Source of the DNA: Brevibacillus brevis NBRC 100599
GTDB taxonomy: Bacteria; Bacillota; Bacilli; Brevibacillales; Brevibacillaceae
NCBI RefSeq assembly: GCF_000010165.1
Contig: NC_012491.1
Coordinates: forward strand, 2,549,501-2,613,500
DNA: 64,000 nucleotides
Direction of reading: 5' to 3'
Shown: piece after piece, positions 35,796-43,718 of the stretch
How positions within the stretch are numbered: position 1 is the stretch's first letter
Layout: every line of letters starts with the position of its first letter
The notes under the pieces: generated by a model
What the model saw: only the letters and a program-made list of their open reading frames with translations
Database searches by the model: none
What the model was told of the DNA's origin: nothing
Translations under genes and position numbers: made by a program

Positions 35796-36323
35796 GTGCA
35801 GATGAAAAAGAGCGCAATTGGATTATCTTTGGTGGCAACCTTGGCACTCCTGTTCGGAGGATGGTTCTTGTATCAAAAGATGGAGATTGAGGAGCCAATC
35901 CGTGCAGAAATTGGACAAATGCAGTCCGCAACATTGGGCCATTTGGAAATCAACAAAGATAAAATTCAAATAGATGTAACTGTTACAAAACCAGACGCAT
36001 TTCCAGCAGAATATCGGAATCTGCTAACGGAGACAAAAAAGATCGCAGGGGAAAAAGAAGTGGTCATTGACATCGACAATCAGTCGACAACGATGCACGA
36101 TATTTGGCAGAGTGGTCAATTTGTGTTTACAGAAGCAGTGGAGTTGCATGAATATAGCCGCATTCCAGCCCTTATGGAACAATGGAAAAAGGGGAATCAA
36201 CTCGACCAAGCATCTGCATCGATGGATGACAAGAACATTTATGTTTATATGAAAAAAGGAACGGAGGATTTTTACACCATCATCCCCCGATCCAATGAAA
36301 AAGAGGTGACGGCACGTGCGTAA
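35796..36323 (+). CDS. Small membrane-anchored protein coupled to an FtsH-like protease
   Basis: The 175-residue product has one N-terminal membrane helix (IGLSLVATLALLFGGWFLY) and a soluble part of about 145 residues that should lie outside the membrane. I do not recognise the family; the soluble part looks alpha/beta (KIQIDVTVTKPDAFPAEYRN). It overlaps the FtsH-like gene by eight bases, so the two are translationally coupled. GGGGGGAG lies five bases before the GTG at 35796; the ATG at 35802 is an alternative, while the ATG at 35781 overlaps the ribosome site. It may supply the extracytoplasmic domain its neighbour lacks. Confidence 0.72.
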   Translation: MQMKKSAIGLSLVATLALLFGGWFLYQKMEIEEPIRAEIGQMQSATLGHLEINKDKIQIDVTVTKPDAFPAEYRNLLTETKKIAGEKEVVIDIDNQSTTMHDIWQSGQFVFTEAVELHEYSRIPALMEQWKKGNQLDQASASMDDKNIYVYMKKGTEDFYTIIPRSNEKEVTARA

Positions 36324-37827
36324 AGAAATACTGATCGGCGTCGTACCTGCACTGTTGATTTTTCTTGTTTTTCTTGGTGTAAACATTACGCCATTCCTGG
36401 TGTTCGGAGCCGTACTGGGTGCGATTTACTTTCTAGTCATCCGCCAGCAAAATGGTCAAGGTGGAAATGTCGCCCTCGGGGGGAAAAGAAAAGCAAACAA
36501 GCATGAGCTGCCGAAATCGGACGTGCAGTTTGCCGATATCGGTGGACAGGAACGCGCCAAAAAAGAACTGAAGGAATCGCTTGATTTTCTCGTGTATAAA
36601 GACAAAATTGAGCAGTACGGGATTCGCCCGATTAAAGGTGTTCTTTTGACAGGTCCTCCTGGTACGGGTAAGACACTGATGGCGAAAGCGGCAGCAAACT
36701 ATACAAATTCTGCTTTTGTGGCGGCATCGGGTTCGCAGTTCGTAGAGATGTACGTCGGTGTCGGTGCACAACGCGTCCGTGAATTGTTTCAGGAAGCGAA
36801 GGCATTAGCAGAGAAAAATGGGCAAGACAGCGCGATTATTTTTATCGATGAGATCGATGTCGTCGGTGGAAAAAGGGACGGTCAACAGCAGCGAGAATAC
36901 GATCAAACCTTGAATCAACTGTTGACGGAGATGGATGGTGTAGCTACGACTGACAAACCGCGGATTTTAGTCATGGCAGCTACGAACCGGAAGGACATGC
37001 TCGACGCAGCGCTGTTGCGTCCTGGGCGTTTTGACCGTCATATTAGCGTTGATCTTCCGGACAAACCAGCACGCGAGCAGATTTTGACCATTCATACAGC
37101 CAATAAACCGCTAGGCGAGGACGTCACACTGGAAAAAGTGGCTCAGGAGACATTCGGATTTTCTGGCGCACAGCTGGAGAGTGTAGCCAATGAAGCAGCC
37201 ATTTACGCCATGCGTGACCGCCAGGACAAGATCACAGCGAAGCATTTTGGCTATGCAGTGGACAAGGTTATGCTCGGAGAGAAGGTAGACCGTCAAGCAT
37301 CTGAGGAAGAGAAGAAGCGCGTTGCTCTCCATGAATTGGGACATGCCATTGTCAGTGAGAGCGTGCGACCAGGCTCTGTTTCGCAGGTCACACTGAGTCC
37401 ACGAGGCAAAGCACTGGGATACGTCCGACAAAATCCAATGGAAGACCGCTATCTGTATACCAAGGAAGCGATGGAGAAGCAAATCATGGTTAGCCTTGGA
37501 GGAGCCGTAGCGGAGGAAATCTACTACGGTGGGCGCAGTACTGGATCGAAGAATGACTTCGAGCAGGCGCTGGGAATGGCACAAGAAATTGTACAAAGCG
37601 GTATGTCCGAGCTAGGGATTGTACATTTGCAATACGTGGATAAGAATCGGATTCATGACGAGGTTGAGCGTCTGCTGGAAGGATTGCTCGCAGAAACTCG
37701 CAATCTTTTGAGACAATTTGATTCCGTATTCCAAACGGGCTTGCATACATTGTTGGAAGCGGAAGTTCTGCAAGGCGATGAGTTCAGGGCCCTATTGTCA
37801 CAAACGAAGGAAGAAGTTACTGTATAA
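36316..37827 (+). CDS. Compact FtsH-like AAA+ membrane metalloprotease
   Basis: The 503-residue protein starts with two closely spaced membrane segments (residues about 5-43) and lacks the 70-80 residue outside domain of ordinary FtsH. The AAA+ part has Walker A GPPGTGKT at 113-120, Walker B IIFIDE at 174-179, and ATNRKDMLDAALLRPGRFDR at 222-241. The protease part keeps HELGH at 339-343 and the Asp ligand in SKNDF at about 414, so zinc protease activity is likely. It is 130 residues shorter than housekeeping FtsH and is probably a paralogue. GTG start behind AAGAGGTGAC; overlaps the preceding gene by eight bases. Confidence 0.88.
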   Translation: MRKEILIGVVPALLIFLVFLGVNITPFLVFGAVLGAIYFLVIRQQNGQGGNVALGGKRKANKHELPKSDVQFADIGGQERAKKELKESLDFLVYKDKIEQYGIRPIKGVLLTGPPGTGKTLMAKAAANYTNSAFVAASGSQFVEMYVGVGAQRVRELFQEAKALAEKNGQDSAIIFIDEIDVVGGKRDGQQQREYDQTLNQLLTEMDGVATTDKPRILVMAATNRKDMLDAALLRPGRFDRHISVDLPDKPAREQILTIHTANKPLGEDVTLEKVAQETFGFSGAQLESVANEAAIYAMRDRQDKITAKHFGYAVDKVMLGEKVDRQASEEEKKRVALHELGHAIVSESVRPGSVSQVTLSPRGKALGYVRQNPMEDRYLYTKEAMEKQIMVSLGGAVAEEIYYGGRSTGSKNDFEQALGMAQEIVQSGMSELGIVHLQYVDKNRIHDEVERLLEGLLAETRNLLRQFDSVFQTGLHTLLEAEVLQGDEFRALLSQTKEEVTV

Positions 37828-37839
37828 GGGAAGATAATG

Positions 37840-37881
37840 AACCTGCTAGCCAAGGGAAGAGTCGGCGAAGCAGGTTTTTTT
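37840..37881 (+). terminator. Terminator after the FtsH-like gene
   Basis: AACCTGCT at 37840-37847 pairs with AGCAGGTT at 37869-37876 and leads into seven Ts. The loop of 21 bases is long. Confidence 0.75.
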
Positions 37882-38005
37882 GTGTTTGCTAGCCACTTGG
37901 GCAAATCAGGATGAAACAATTTTGTAGACACGGTGCCAAATAAGTAAATGGATGAATATCCTACAAAGGTGATACGGGAATGAAATCAGGAGGCAAGGAG
38001 ACCCT

Positions 38006-40879
38006 ATGGCCAATGTGAACCGGCGAAAAGCAAACAAAAGTCTGAGCAAAACCTTTAGGCAGACCATGCACGAGTTACCGCTCTCATATACATCATCACC
38101 CGATCGGGAGTGGATGGAAGACCTCGAATTAAATCTGCTTGAAAGTCATTTGGAGAGCAGTCACAGAATACCTCCCATCTCTGCTGCCACACCGAAAGAG
38201 CAACAAAACCCGATTCCCAAAGTACCGAAGCAGGACCTATCCTCCAAACAGGACTCGTTTTCCAGACAGGATTCAACTTCCAGACAGGATTCAACTTCCA
38301 GACGGGATTTAGCTTCCAGACAGGATTTACCTTCCAAACCGGATACGTCTTCCAAACCGGATACGCCTTCCAAACCGGATACGTCTTCCAAACAGAACGT
38401 ATCTTCCAAACAAAACGCTTCCTCCAAACAGAGCTCAACTGCTAATCCGAACTTTTATTCGAAGGTCATCAAAGACCGAAATGATGATCGTGTCCAATCA
38501 TTTGTCTATACAGACGACTTGACAGATCAATCGGTGACAACAGAAAAAATTGCGAACCGTGCCATTGACGCGTCCAAAATTAAGCAAGGCGCCGTGGATA
38601 ATTCGATTTTGAAGGATTATGCCGTGGACAGCAGTAAACTCGCGGACAAGAGCGTAACTTCCACCAAACTCGCCCCGCATGCGGTACAGAGGGATCATCT
38701 GGGGCAGGGAATCGTAAGCGGCGAGCATTTGTTGGATTATTCGATTTCCGCGCAAAAATTGATCAACCATAGCATTACTTCCGAGAAGTTAGCCGATAAA
38801 ACCATCGACTCGATGAAATTTGCCGATCACTCGATCCAGAGCAAGCATATTCAGGAGCAAGCGATCACGAATGAGTTGATTCAGGATCAATCCATTACCT
38901 CGGAAAAAATAAAGATGGGGACCATTCAAACAAGTAATCTCGCCAATTATGTGATCAACACAGTGAAGATTGAGGATGGAGCTGTCACAGGCGATAAATT
39001 ACGCGATGGAGCTGTAACTTCGACGAAGATAGACGAAGATACAATTGAGTCTCAACATATTCGTGAAGGCTCCATTTACCATCATCATCTCACGGAAGAG
39101 CTAATAGATGGCAGCAACATTAGCGCTGGTAGCATCACAGATCATCACATTGCATTTCAGGCCATTTATAGCCAACATTTACATCCAGAAGCGGTGACCA
39201 GTGATAAAGTGGGGCCGTATGCGATATTGACTGAGCATTTGGACAACAACAGCGTCACGGCAGAAAAGCTCGCCAAAGAATCAATTGGCAGCACACATTT
39301 ACAAGCTGGCAGTGTCCTATCGAGTCACTTGCAAGACGGGATGCTGACGGCTAAAAAAATTGGGGATCAACAAATTACCTCAGCCAAGATAGCTGATAAG
39401 GCCATCACTGCCGACAAATTGGCGAACAGGTGTGTAGGAGAGCAACACTTGCTCGATGAGAGCGTGAGTTCACGACATCTGATTGACGGAACCATTCGTT
39501 CAGAAAAGCTGGCAAGAAGATCTGTGGAAGAACAGCATTTGACTGACAGAATTATTGGGGGCAATCATCTACGCGAGTACATCATCCAGACCCAGCATTT
39601 GCATGACCACTTGGTGACCACCTCAAAATTGGCGCCGGAATCTGTTTCCACAGACAAAATCTCGGATCTTAGCATTACGACAAGCAAGCTTGGTGATGCT
39701 GTCATCACAGCGCCCAAAATAGCCAAAGATGCGATCAAGACCCGCCATTTGGGCAGATCAGCCGTGACGGGGGAAAAGATAGCGGAAAAAGCAATTTCAT
39801 CTACACATCTCAACAGTCACATCATTCAAGCGGATCATCTCCAGGGTAACACCATTTCCAAGGAAAAATTACAGGACGGCAGTGTTACCCGAGAGAAAAT
39901 AGCCGATCAGAGCATTGATGCGAGCAAGCTAGATAGCCATTCCGTTCATGGTGCTCATGTCATAAAAGGCAGCCTGGATGGAACACATATTAAGGAAGGA
40001 ACGCTCAAAGGAAGTCATCTGATTAGCAAGAGCATAACAGAACAGCATTTGCAAAACCGGATCATTACGCAGGAAAAACTGGCAGAGGACTCCGTGACCG
40101 GTTCTAAAATTGCGTCCAAAGCTATCACTACGCATCACATTGCAAATCAGTCCATTGATGCGGAGAAATTATCCTTTCCGGTAATTGAGACGCATAATCA
40201 TATTGGAGTAACCTTGCAACAATACGGTTTCGTCCCCTTCAGGCTTTCTGCCACAAGCAAGTCTACAGATGTGATTGTTCGATTGCCGCAGCCTTTTGCG
40301 GATACACATTATTGTATGGTGGCGATGACAAATCAACCGGGCATCTATACATCGCTCAAATACACGAAAAGGACTGCAGCGCTCATCACCGTATTTCGCA
40401 ATCAGGAGGGGCAGGAAGCGACTGGTCTGATTCACTGGATCGGGATTGGAGTAAAAGGAGTAGATGTCCCACACGAAATATTGGATTGGTCAACAGAGAG
40501 GGGACAATTGGAGGCAGAAGAAGTCGAGGAAGATCACGACTTTGATGAGGAAGACGTGGATGACAAAGATACGAATGATGAAGATGTGGAAGATGAGGAC
40601 ATGGTCGACGAAGATACGGATGATGAAGATGTGGAAGATGAGGACATGGTCGACGAAGATACGGATGAGGAAGATGAGGAAGACATGGAAGATGAGGACA
40701 TGATCGACGAAGATACGTATGACGAAGATACGTATGATGAAGACAGGGAAGATGCGTACATGGACGAGGATGACATGGACGATCACGACACGGATGAAGA
40801 TGAAGAAGACACGGATGATAGTGACCTCGAGCAAGATTATGAAAGTAGTGAAGAATACGATAGCGAGGACGATAAATAA
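38006..40879 (+). CDS. 957-residue decapeptide-repeat protein with WIxxG-type tail and acidic end
   Basis: Residues 77-142 are eleven hexapeptide repeats (DLSSKQ, DSTSRQ, DTSSKP types). Residues 176-725 are 55 consecutive 10-residue units with no insertion, pattern (S/A)-(I/V)-T-x-x-(K/H)-(L/I)-x-x-x, such as SITSEKLADK and SVLSSHLQDG. Such repeats are common in phage fibre and adhesin shafts and suggest a beta-solenoid or trimeric fibre. Residues about 726-830 form a globular domain with LIHWIGIG, resembling the WIAG-tail proteins of Paenibacillus and Brevibacillus. About 120 strongly acidic residues end the protein. There is no signal peptide. GGAGG precedes the ATG. A weak sigma-E-like match lies upstream (ATAAGT, 14 bases, CCTACAAA at 37941-37968). 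A surface or spore-coat role is a guess. Confidence 0.85.
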   Translation: MANVNRRKANKSLSKTFRQTMHELPLSYTSSPDREWMEDLELNLLESHLESSHRIPPISAATPKEQQNPIPKVPKQDLSSKQDSFSRQDSTSRQDSTSRRDLASRQDLPSKPDTSSKPDTPSKPDTSSKQNVSSKQNASSKQSSTANPNFYSKVIKDRNDDRVQSFVYTDDLTDQSVTTEKIANRAIDASKIKQGAVDNSILKDYAVDSSKLADKSVTSTKLAPHAVQRDHLGQGIVSGEHLLDYSISAQKLINHSITSEKLADKTIDSMKFADHSIQSKHIQEQAITNELIQDQSITSEKIKMGTIQTSNLANYVINTVKIEDGAVTGDKLRDGAVTSTKIDEDTIESQHIREGSIYHHHLTEELIDGSNISAGSITDHHIAFQAIYSQHLHPEAVTSDKVGPYAILTEHLDNNSVTAEKLAKESIGSTHLQAGSVLSSHLQDGMLTAKKIGDQQITSAKIADKAITADKLANRCVGEQHLLDESVSSRHLIDGTIRSEKLARRSVEEQHLTDRIIGGNHLREYIIQTQHLHDHLVTTSKLAPESVSTDKISDLSITTSKLGDAVITAPKIAKDAIKTRHLGRSAVTGEKIAEKAISSTHLNSHIIQADHLQGNTISKEKLQDGSVTREKIADQSIDASKLDSHSVHGAHVIKGSLDGTHIKEGTLKGSHLISKSITEQHLQNRIITQEKLAEDSVTGSKIASKAITTHHIANQSIDAEKLSFPVIETHNHIGVTLQQYGFVPFRLSATSKSTDVIVRLPQPFADTHYCMVAMTNQPGIYTSLKYTKRTAALITVFRNQEGQEATGLIHWIGIGVKGVDVPHEILDWSTERGQLEAEEVEEDHDFDEEDVDDKDTNDEDVEDEDMVDEDTDDEDVEDEDMVDEDTDEEDEEDMEDEDMIDEDTYDEDTYDEDREDAYMDEDDMDDHDTDEDEEDTDDSDLEQDYESSEEYDSEDDK
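38234..38431 (+). repeat. Eleven tandem 18-bp repeats in the decapeptide-repeat gene
   Basis: The in-frame unit is close to GATACGTCTTCCAAACCG, with variants. Some neighbouring copies are identical or differ by one base (GATTCAACTTCCAGACAG next to GATTCAACTTCCAGACGG), which suggests recent slippage. Copy changes would keep the reading frame. Confidence 0.88.
38531..40180 (+). repeat. Fifty-five 30-bp units encoding decapeptides
   Basis: The 1650 bases divide exactly into 55 units of 30 bases with no register break. DNA identity between units is low although the protein pattern is kept, so the array is old and held by selection on the protein. Confidence 0.9.
40577..40666 (+). repeat. Two identical 45-bp repeats in the acidic tail
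   Basis: The 45 bases at 40577-40621 (encoding DEDVEDEDMVDEDTD) are repeated exactly at 40622-40666, and a diverged third copy follows. This is a recent duplication, in frame. Confidence 0.88.
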
Positions 40880-40923
40880 TTCGGTAGGAAACAACAATGG
40901 GGCGAGTGGATGATTCAGAAGTA

Positions 40924-40952
40924 GGGAGGCCGATGTTGAGATCAGGTCTCCC
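40924..40952 (+). terminator. Hairpin after the decapeptide-repeat gene
   Basis: GGGAGGCC pairs with GGTCTCCC with one G-U pair and a 13-base loop. No T tract follows, so its strength as a terminator is uncertain. Confidence 0.45.
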
Positions 40953-41011
40953 AAATGTATATTTAGTTTACATAATTATTTTATCGTTAACATTATACAG
41001 GGAGACTTTCA

Positions 41012-41040
41012 TTGAATTTGCAGGCCCCCAATAGTATAAT
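41012..41040 (+). promoter_or_regulatory. Sigma-A promoter of asnS
   Basis: TTGAAT at 41012-41017 and TATAAT at 41035-41040 are 17 bases apart. The leader to the start at 41097 is only about 50 bases, leaving no room for a T-box. Confidence 0.75.
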
Positions 41041-41096
41041 TGTTTGGTATACTTAGTCTGTATTTGCGTGGCATGGTAAATGGAGGGAATCATTCA

Positions 41097-42386
41097 ATGT
41101 TGACGACGATTGCCCGAATCGGGCAGCATGTTGGACAAGAAGTACGCCTGGGATGCTGGTTATACAACAAACGCAGCAGCGGCAAGATTCAATTTTTGCA
41201 GCTCCGCGACGGATCCGGCTTCATTCAAGGTGTAGTAGTAAAAGCGGAAGTAGCGGAAGAAGTGTGGGAGAATGCATCGCAGCTCACACAAGAAAGCTCA
41301 CTTTACATAACTGGTTCAGTTCGTGCGGATGACCGTGCACCAAGCGGTTACGAACTGACAGTAACAGGTGTGGAAATTATTCAGATCGCCCAGGAATATC
41401 CGATTTCCTTGAAGGAACACGGTGTTGACTTCCTGATGGACCATCGCCACCTGTGGCTGCGTTCTCCACGTCAGCGTGCAGTCATGGCTGTGCGCTCCGA
41501 GGTGATTCGCGCCATGTATGAGTTCTTCCACGAGAACGGTTTCGTAAAAGTAGACCCGCCAATTTTGACACCGACCTCTGCGGAAGGTACCACCAACCTG
41601 TTCCATACCAAATATTTTGATGAGGATGCGTATCTCTCGCAGTCCGGCCAGCTTTATATGGAAGCAGCCGCTATGGCGTTAGGTCGCGTTTACTCTTTCG
41701 GACCAACTTTCCGTGCCGAGAAATCCAAGACACGTCGTCACTTGATCGAGTTCTGGATGATCGAGCCGGAGATGGCTTTCGTAGATCACGAAGAAAATCT
41801 GCGTATTCAGGAAGCGTTTGTTTCTCATGTGGTACAATCCGTATTGAAAAACTGTGAGCGCGAACTGAAAACGTTGGAGCGCGATACAACAAAACTGCAA
41901 AATGTAACGGGATCGTTCCCACGCATCTCTTATGATGATGCGATTAAACTCTTGCAGGAAAAAGGTAGCGAGATTAAATGGGGAGACGACTTCGGTGCAC
42001 CGGATGAGACGATGATTGCGGACCATTTCGACAAGCCTGTTTTCATCACCCATTATCCTACCGAAATCAAGGCTTTCTACATGAAGCCACACCCCGAACG
42101 TCCAGAAGTGGTTCTGTGCGCGGATATGATCGCACCAGAAGGCTATGGTGAAATTATCGGGGGTAGCCAGCGGATTGATGATCCAGAACTGTTGGAGAAA
42201 CGTTTTGCTGAGCATGAGCTTTCGGAAGAGGCTTATCGCTGGTATATGGACCTTCGCAAATACGGTACAGTTCCTCACTCCGGCTTCGGTTTGGGTCTGG
42301 AGCGTACCATTGCATGGATTTGCGGGCTGGATCATGTGCGTGAAACCATTCCATTCCCACGCATGCTGAATCGTCTCTATCCATAG
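41097..42386 (+). CDS. asnS: Asparaginyl-tRNA synthetase
   Basis: AsnS charges tRNA-Asn. The 429-residue class II enzyme begins with an OB-fold anticodon domain ([20 protein letters not shown]) followed by the catalytic core with motif 2 [20 protein letters not shown] and motif 3 [12 protein letters not shown]. The ATG at 41097 has TGGAGGGAA upstream; two earlier in-frame ATGs (41040, 41073) lack a ribosome site or overlap the promoter. dnaD follows, as in B. subtilis; the aspB gene usual before asnS is absent here. Confidence 0.95.
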   Translation: MLTTIARIGQHVGQEVRLGCWLYNKRSSGKIQFLQLRDGSGFIQGVVVKAEVAEEVWENASQLTQESSLYITGSVRADDRAPSGYELTVTGVEIIQIAQEYPISLKEHGVDFLMDHRHLWLRSPRQRAVMAVRSEVIRAMYEFFHENGFVKVDPPILTPTSAEGTTNLFHTKYFDEDAYLSQSGQLYMEAAAMALGRVYSFGPTFRAEKSKTRRHLIEFWMIEPEMAFVDHEENLRIQEAFVSHVVQSVLKNCERELKTLERDTTKLQNVTGSFPRISYDDAIKLLQEKGSEIKWGDDFGAPDETMIADHFDKPVFITHYPTEIKAFYMKPHPERPEVVLCADMIAPEGYGEIIGGSQRIDDPELLEKRFAEHELSEEAYRWYMDLRKYGTVPHSGFGLGLERTIAWICGLDHVRETIPFPRMLNRLYP

Positions 42387-42410
42387 AGTTCCTTTATCGA
42401 TGAACGATCT

Positions 42411-42440
42411 ACACCCTGTTGCGCGAGGGCAGCAGGGTGT
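42411..42440 (+). terminator. Strong hairpin between asnS and dnaD
   Basis: ACACCCTGTTGC and GCAGCAGGGTGT form a 12-bp stem with a 6-base loop and one wobble pair. The following TTCCTATTGTTT is only partly U-rich, so termination may be incomplete. Confidence 0.65.
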
Positions 42441-42506
42441 TCCTATTGTTTGACAGCGCGTTTTACGCACTCCCTTGTTATCCCAACCCAGAGGTGAATA
42501 TGCGTT

Positions 42507-43190
42507 ATGGACTCCCATATATTGCAATTGTTGCAAGAAGGAGCAACATCCGTCTCCAACCTTCTTTTGAAAATGTATAAGCGTATGTCATTGACTGATG
42601 ACGAGATGATGCTTTTGATTCATCTGCTGTCCTTTCAGCAGGAAGGGAATCGATTCCCGACCTTAACAGAGCTGGAGGAACGCATGTCCATGACGAGCAG
42701 GAGATTGATTCAATCTCTTCAAAAGCTATTAAAAGAAGATTGGATTACGATAGATGAGTTTATCGATCCACAAACTGGTATGCGTCATGAGCAATATAAT
42801 TTGACACCGTTGTACAAAAAGCTGTACCAGACCTGGCGGGAGCAGCAAGCAGACCCGAGAAGTATAGACCCTTTTATGGAAGTGGCCGTTTCTCTGGATG
42901 CCGAACCTGTTGCCATTTACGCTCGTTTTGAACAGGCATTTGGCCGCCCGCTAGCGCCGTTTGAATTGGAGAACATCCATATGTGGACCGAACAGGACGG
43001 CTATCAGGAAGACTTGATTTTGACCGCTTTGCGTGAGGCTGCAACCGTCGGCAAACTCCACATCCGCTATATTGACCGGATCTTGCTCGAATGGCAAAAG
43101 CAACAGATAACAACTGTAGAAGAAGCACGTCTTTACAGCTTGAACTTCCGCAGACAAGCAAATATGAGAGACCACGGGCAACCGCTTTGA
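42507..43190 (+). CDS. dnaD: Replication initiation protein DnaD
   Basis: DnaD helps load the replicative helicase at origins and restart sites in low-GC Gram-positives. The 227 residues have an N-terminal winged helix (LTDDEMMLLIHLLSFQQEGN, SMTSRRLIQSLQKL) and the DnaD/DnaB2 domain from about 130, with FGRPLAPFELENIHMWTEQ and YIDRILLEWQ. AGAGGTGA lies ten bases upstream of the ATG. nth, its usual follower in B. subtilis, is missing; the stop lies within a terminator and the polysaccharide cluster begins beyond it. Confidence 0.9.
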   Translation: MDSHILQLLQEGATSVSNLLLKMYKRMSLTDDEMMLLIHLLSFQQEGNRFPTLTELEERMSMTSRRLIQSLQKLLKEDWITIDEFIDPQTGMRHEQYNLTPLYKKLYQTWREQQADPRSIDPFMEVAVSLDAEPVAIYARFEQAFGRPLAPFELENIHMWTEQDGYQEDLILTALREAATVGKLHIRYIDRILLEWQKQQITTVEEARLYSLNFRRQANMRDHGQPL

Positions 43191-43216
43191 TTTCATCCAA
43201 ATCAAGCGGTTTTTTC
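43180..43216 (+). terminator. Terminator overlapping the dnaD stop
   Basis: AACCGC pairs with GCGGTT and the inner TTGATTT pairs with AAATCAA, with a one-base bulge. A T run at 43210-43216 follows. The dnaD stop codon at 43188-43190 lies inside the stem. Confidence 0.85.
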
Positions 43217-43232
43217 TATGTCACCGTACACG

Positions 43233-43261
43233 TACCCATTTTCCTTGTCTGTCATAACATA
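43233..43261 (+). promoter_or_regulatory. Sigma-K-like promoter of the polysaccharide cluster
   Basis: TACC at 43233-43236 (sigma-K -35 core AC) is followed after 16 bases by CATAACATA at 43253-43261, which fits the CATAnnnTA -10 pattern. Sigma K acts in the mother cell late in sporulation. The short consensus makes chance matches possible; gene content supports it. Confidence 0.5.
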
Positions 43262-43295
43262 TTACGTAGATGCAAGCTTCAGGAGGCGATAACTT

Positions 43296-43718
43296 GTGGA
43301 AAAACGAAAAAAATGGGATCTGTCTCATTGGGTAACACCAGGTGTGTTTTCAGGAAGCTATGTCGTAGATGAGGCAGTTCAACGTATTTCAATCGTAAAA
43401 GCCAATGAAAAACAAGATGAGGTAGTAAAGGAAAACGTCCAGGAGCTGGTCGTAAATACAACAGCAGAGCAGCCGAAGGAACTGCTCTTGGAGCCTACCT
43501 TCGAAATTATTATGAGAGAGACCGACGAGGCCGTCGTGGAACAGGTTCACCAGCTTGAGCAAGAAGTGATGGAACTGAAAGAGGCACTTGCTTCATGGGA
43601 AGAAAGATGGGAGAACCTTGAAGAAAACCATGCCAAACAATTGCAGTACTTGTATCAAGTGGTTCTTTCACTGAAAAAGGAGTGGGAGATCGAGCGAAAT
43701 GAACATCGCGATTATTAG
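43296..43718 (+). CDS. Coiled-coil protein at the head of the polysaccharide cluster
   Basis: The 140-residue product starts KRKKWDLSHWVTPGVFSGSY and has a long C-terminal coiled coil from about residue 75 (VVEQVHQLEQEVMELKEALA). There is no signal peptide. I do not recognise the family. The start is GTG at 43296, nine bases after AGGAGG. It overlaps the following glycosyltransferase gene by 20 bases and comes first behind the sigma-K-like promoter, so it may organise the enzymes or the spore coat. This is inferred from position only. Confidence 0.7.
   Translation: MEKRKKWDLSHWVTPGVFSGSYVVDEAVQRISIVKANEKQDEVVKENVQELVVNTTAEQPKELLLEPTFEIIMRETDEAVVEQVHQLEQEVMELKEALASWEERWENLEENHAKQLQYLYQVVLSLKKEWEIERNEHRDY

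Noticed and set aside
38531..40180. Regular 30-base periodicity that could look like a CRISPR array
   Set aside because: The period is an in-frame decapeptide code with diverged DNA units and no constant repeat or spacer structure, and no cas genes are nearby.
40490..40954. Minus-strand frame coding a very hydrophobic product
   Set aside because: It is the complement of the acidic GA-rich tail; the hydrophobic look comes from reading GAT/GAA codons in reverse.
40953..41096. T-box leader for asnS
   Set aside because: Only about 50 bases lie between the promoter and the start and there is no AGGGTGGnACCGCG-like element.
41679..42536. 285-codon open frame on the minus strand across asnS
   Set aside because: It is the shadow of asnS, has no ribosome site, and asnS is certain on the plus strand.
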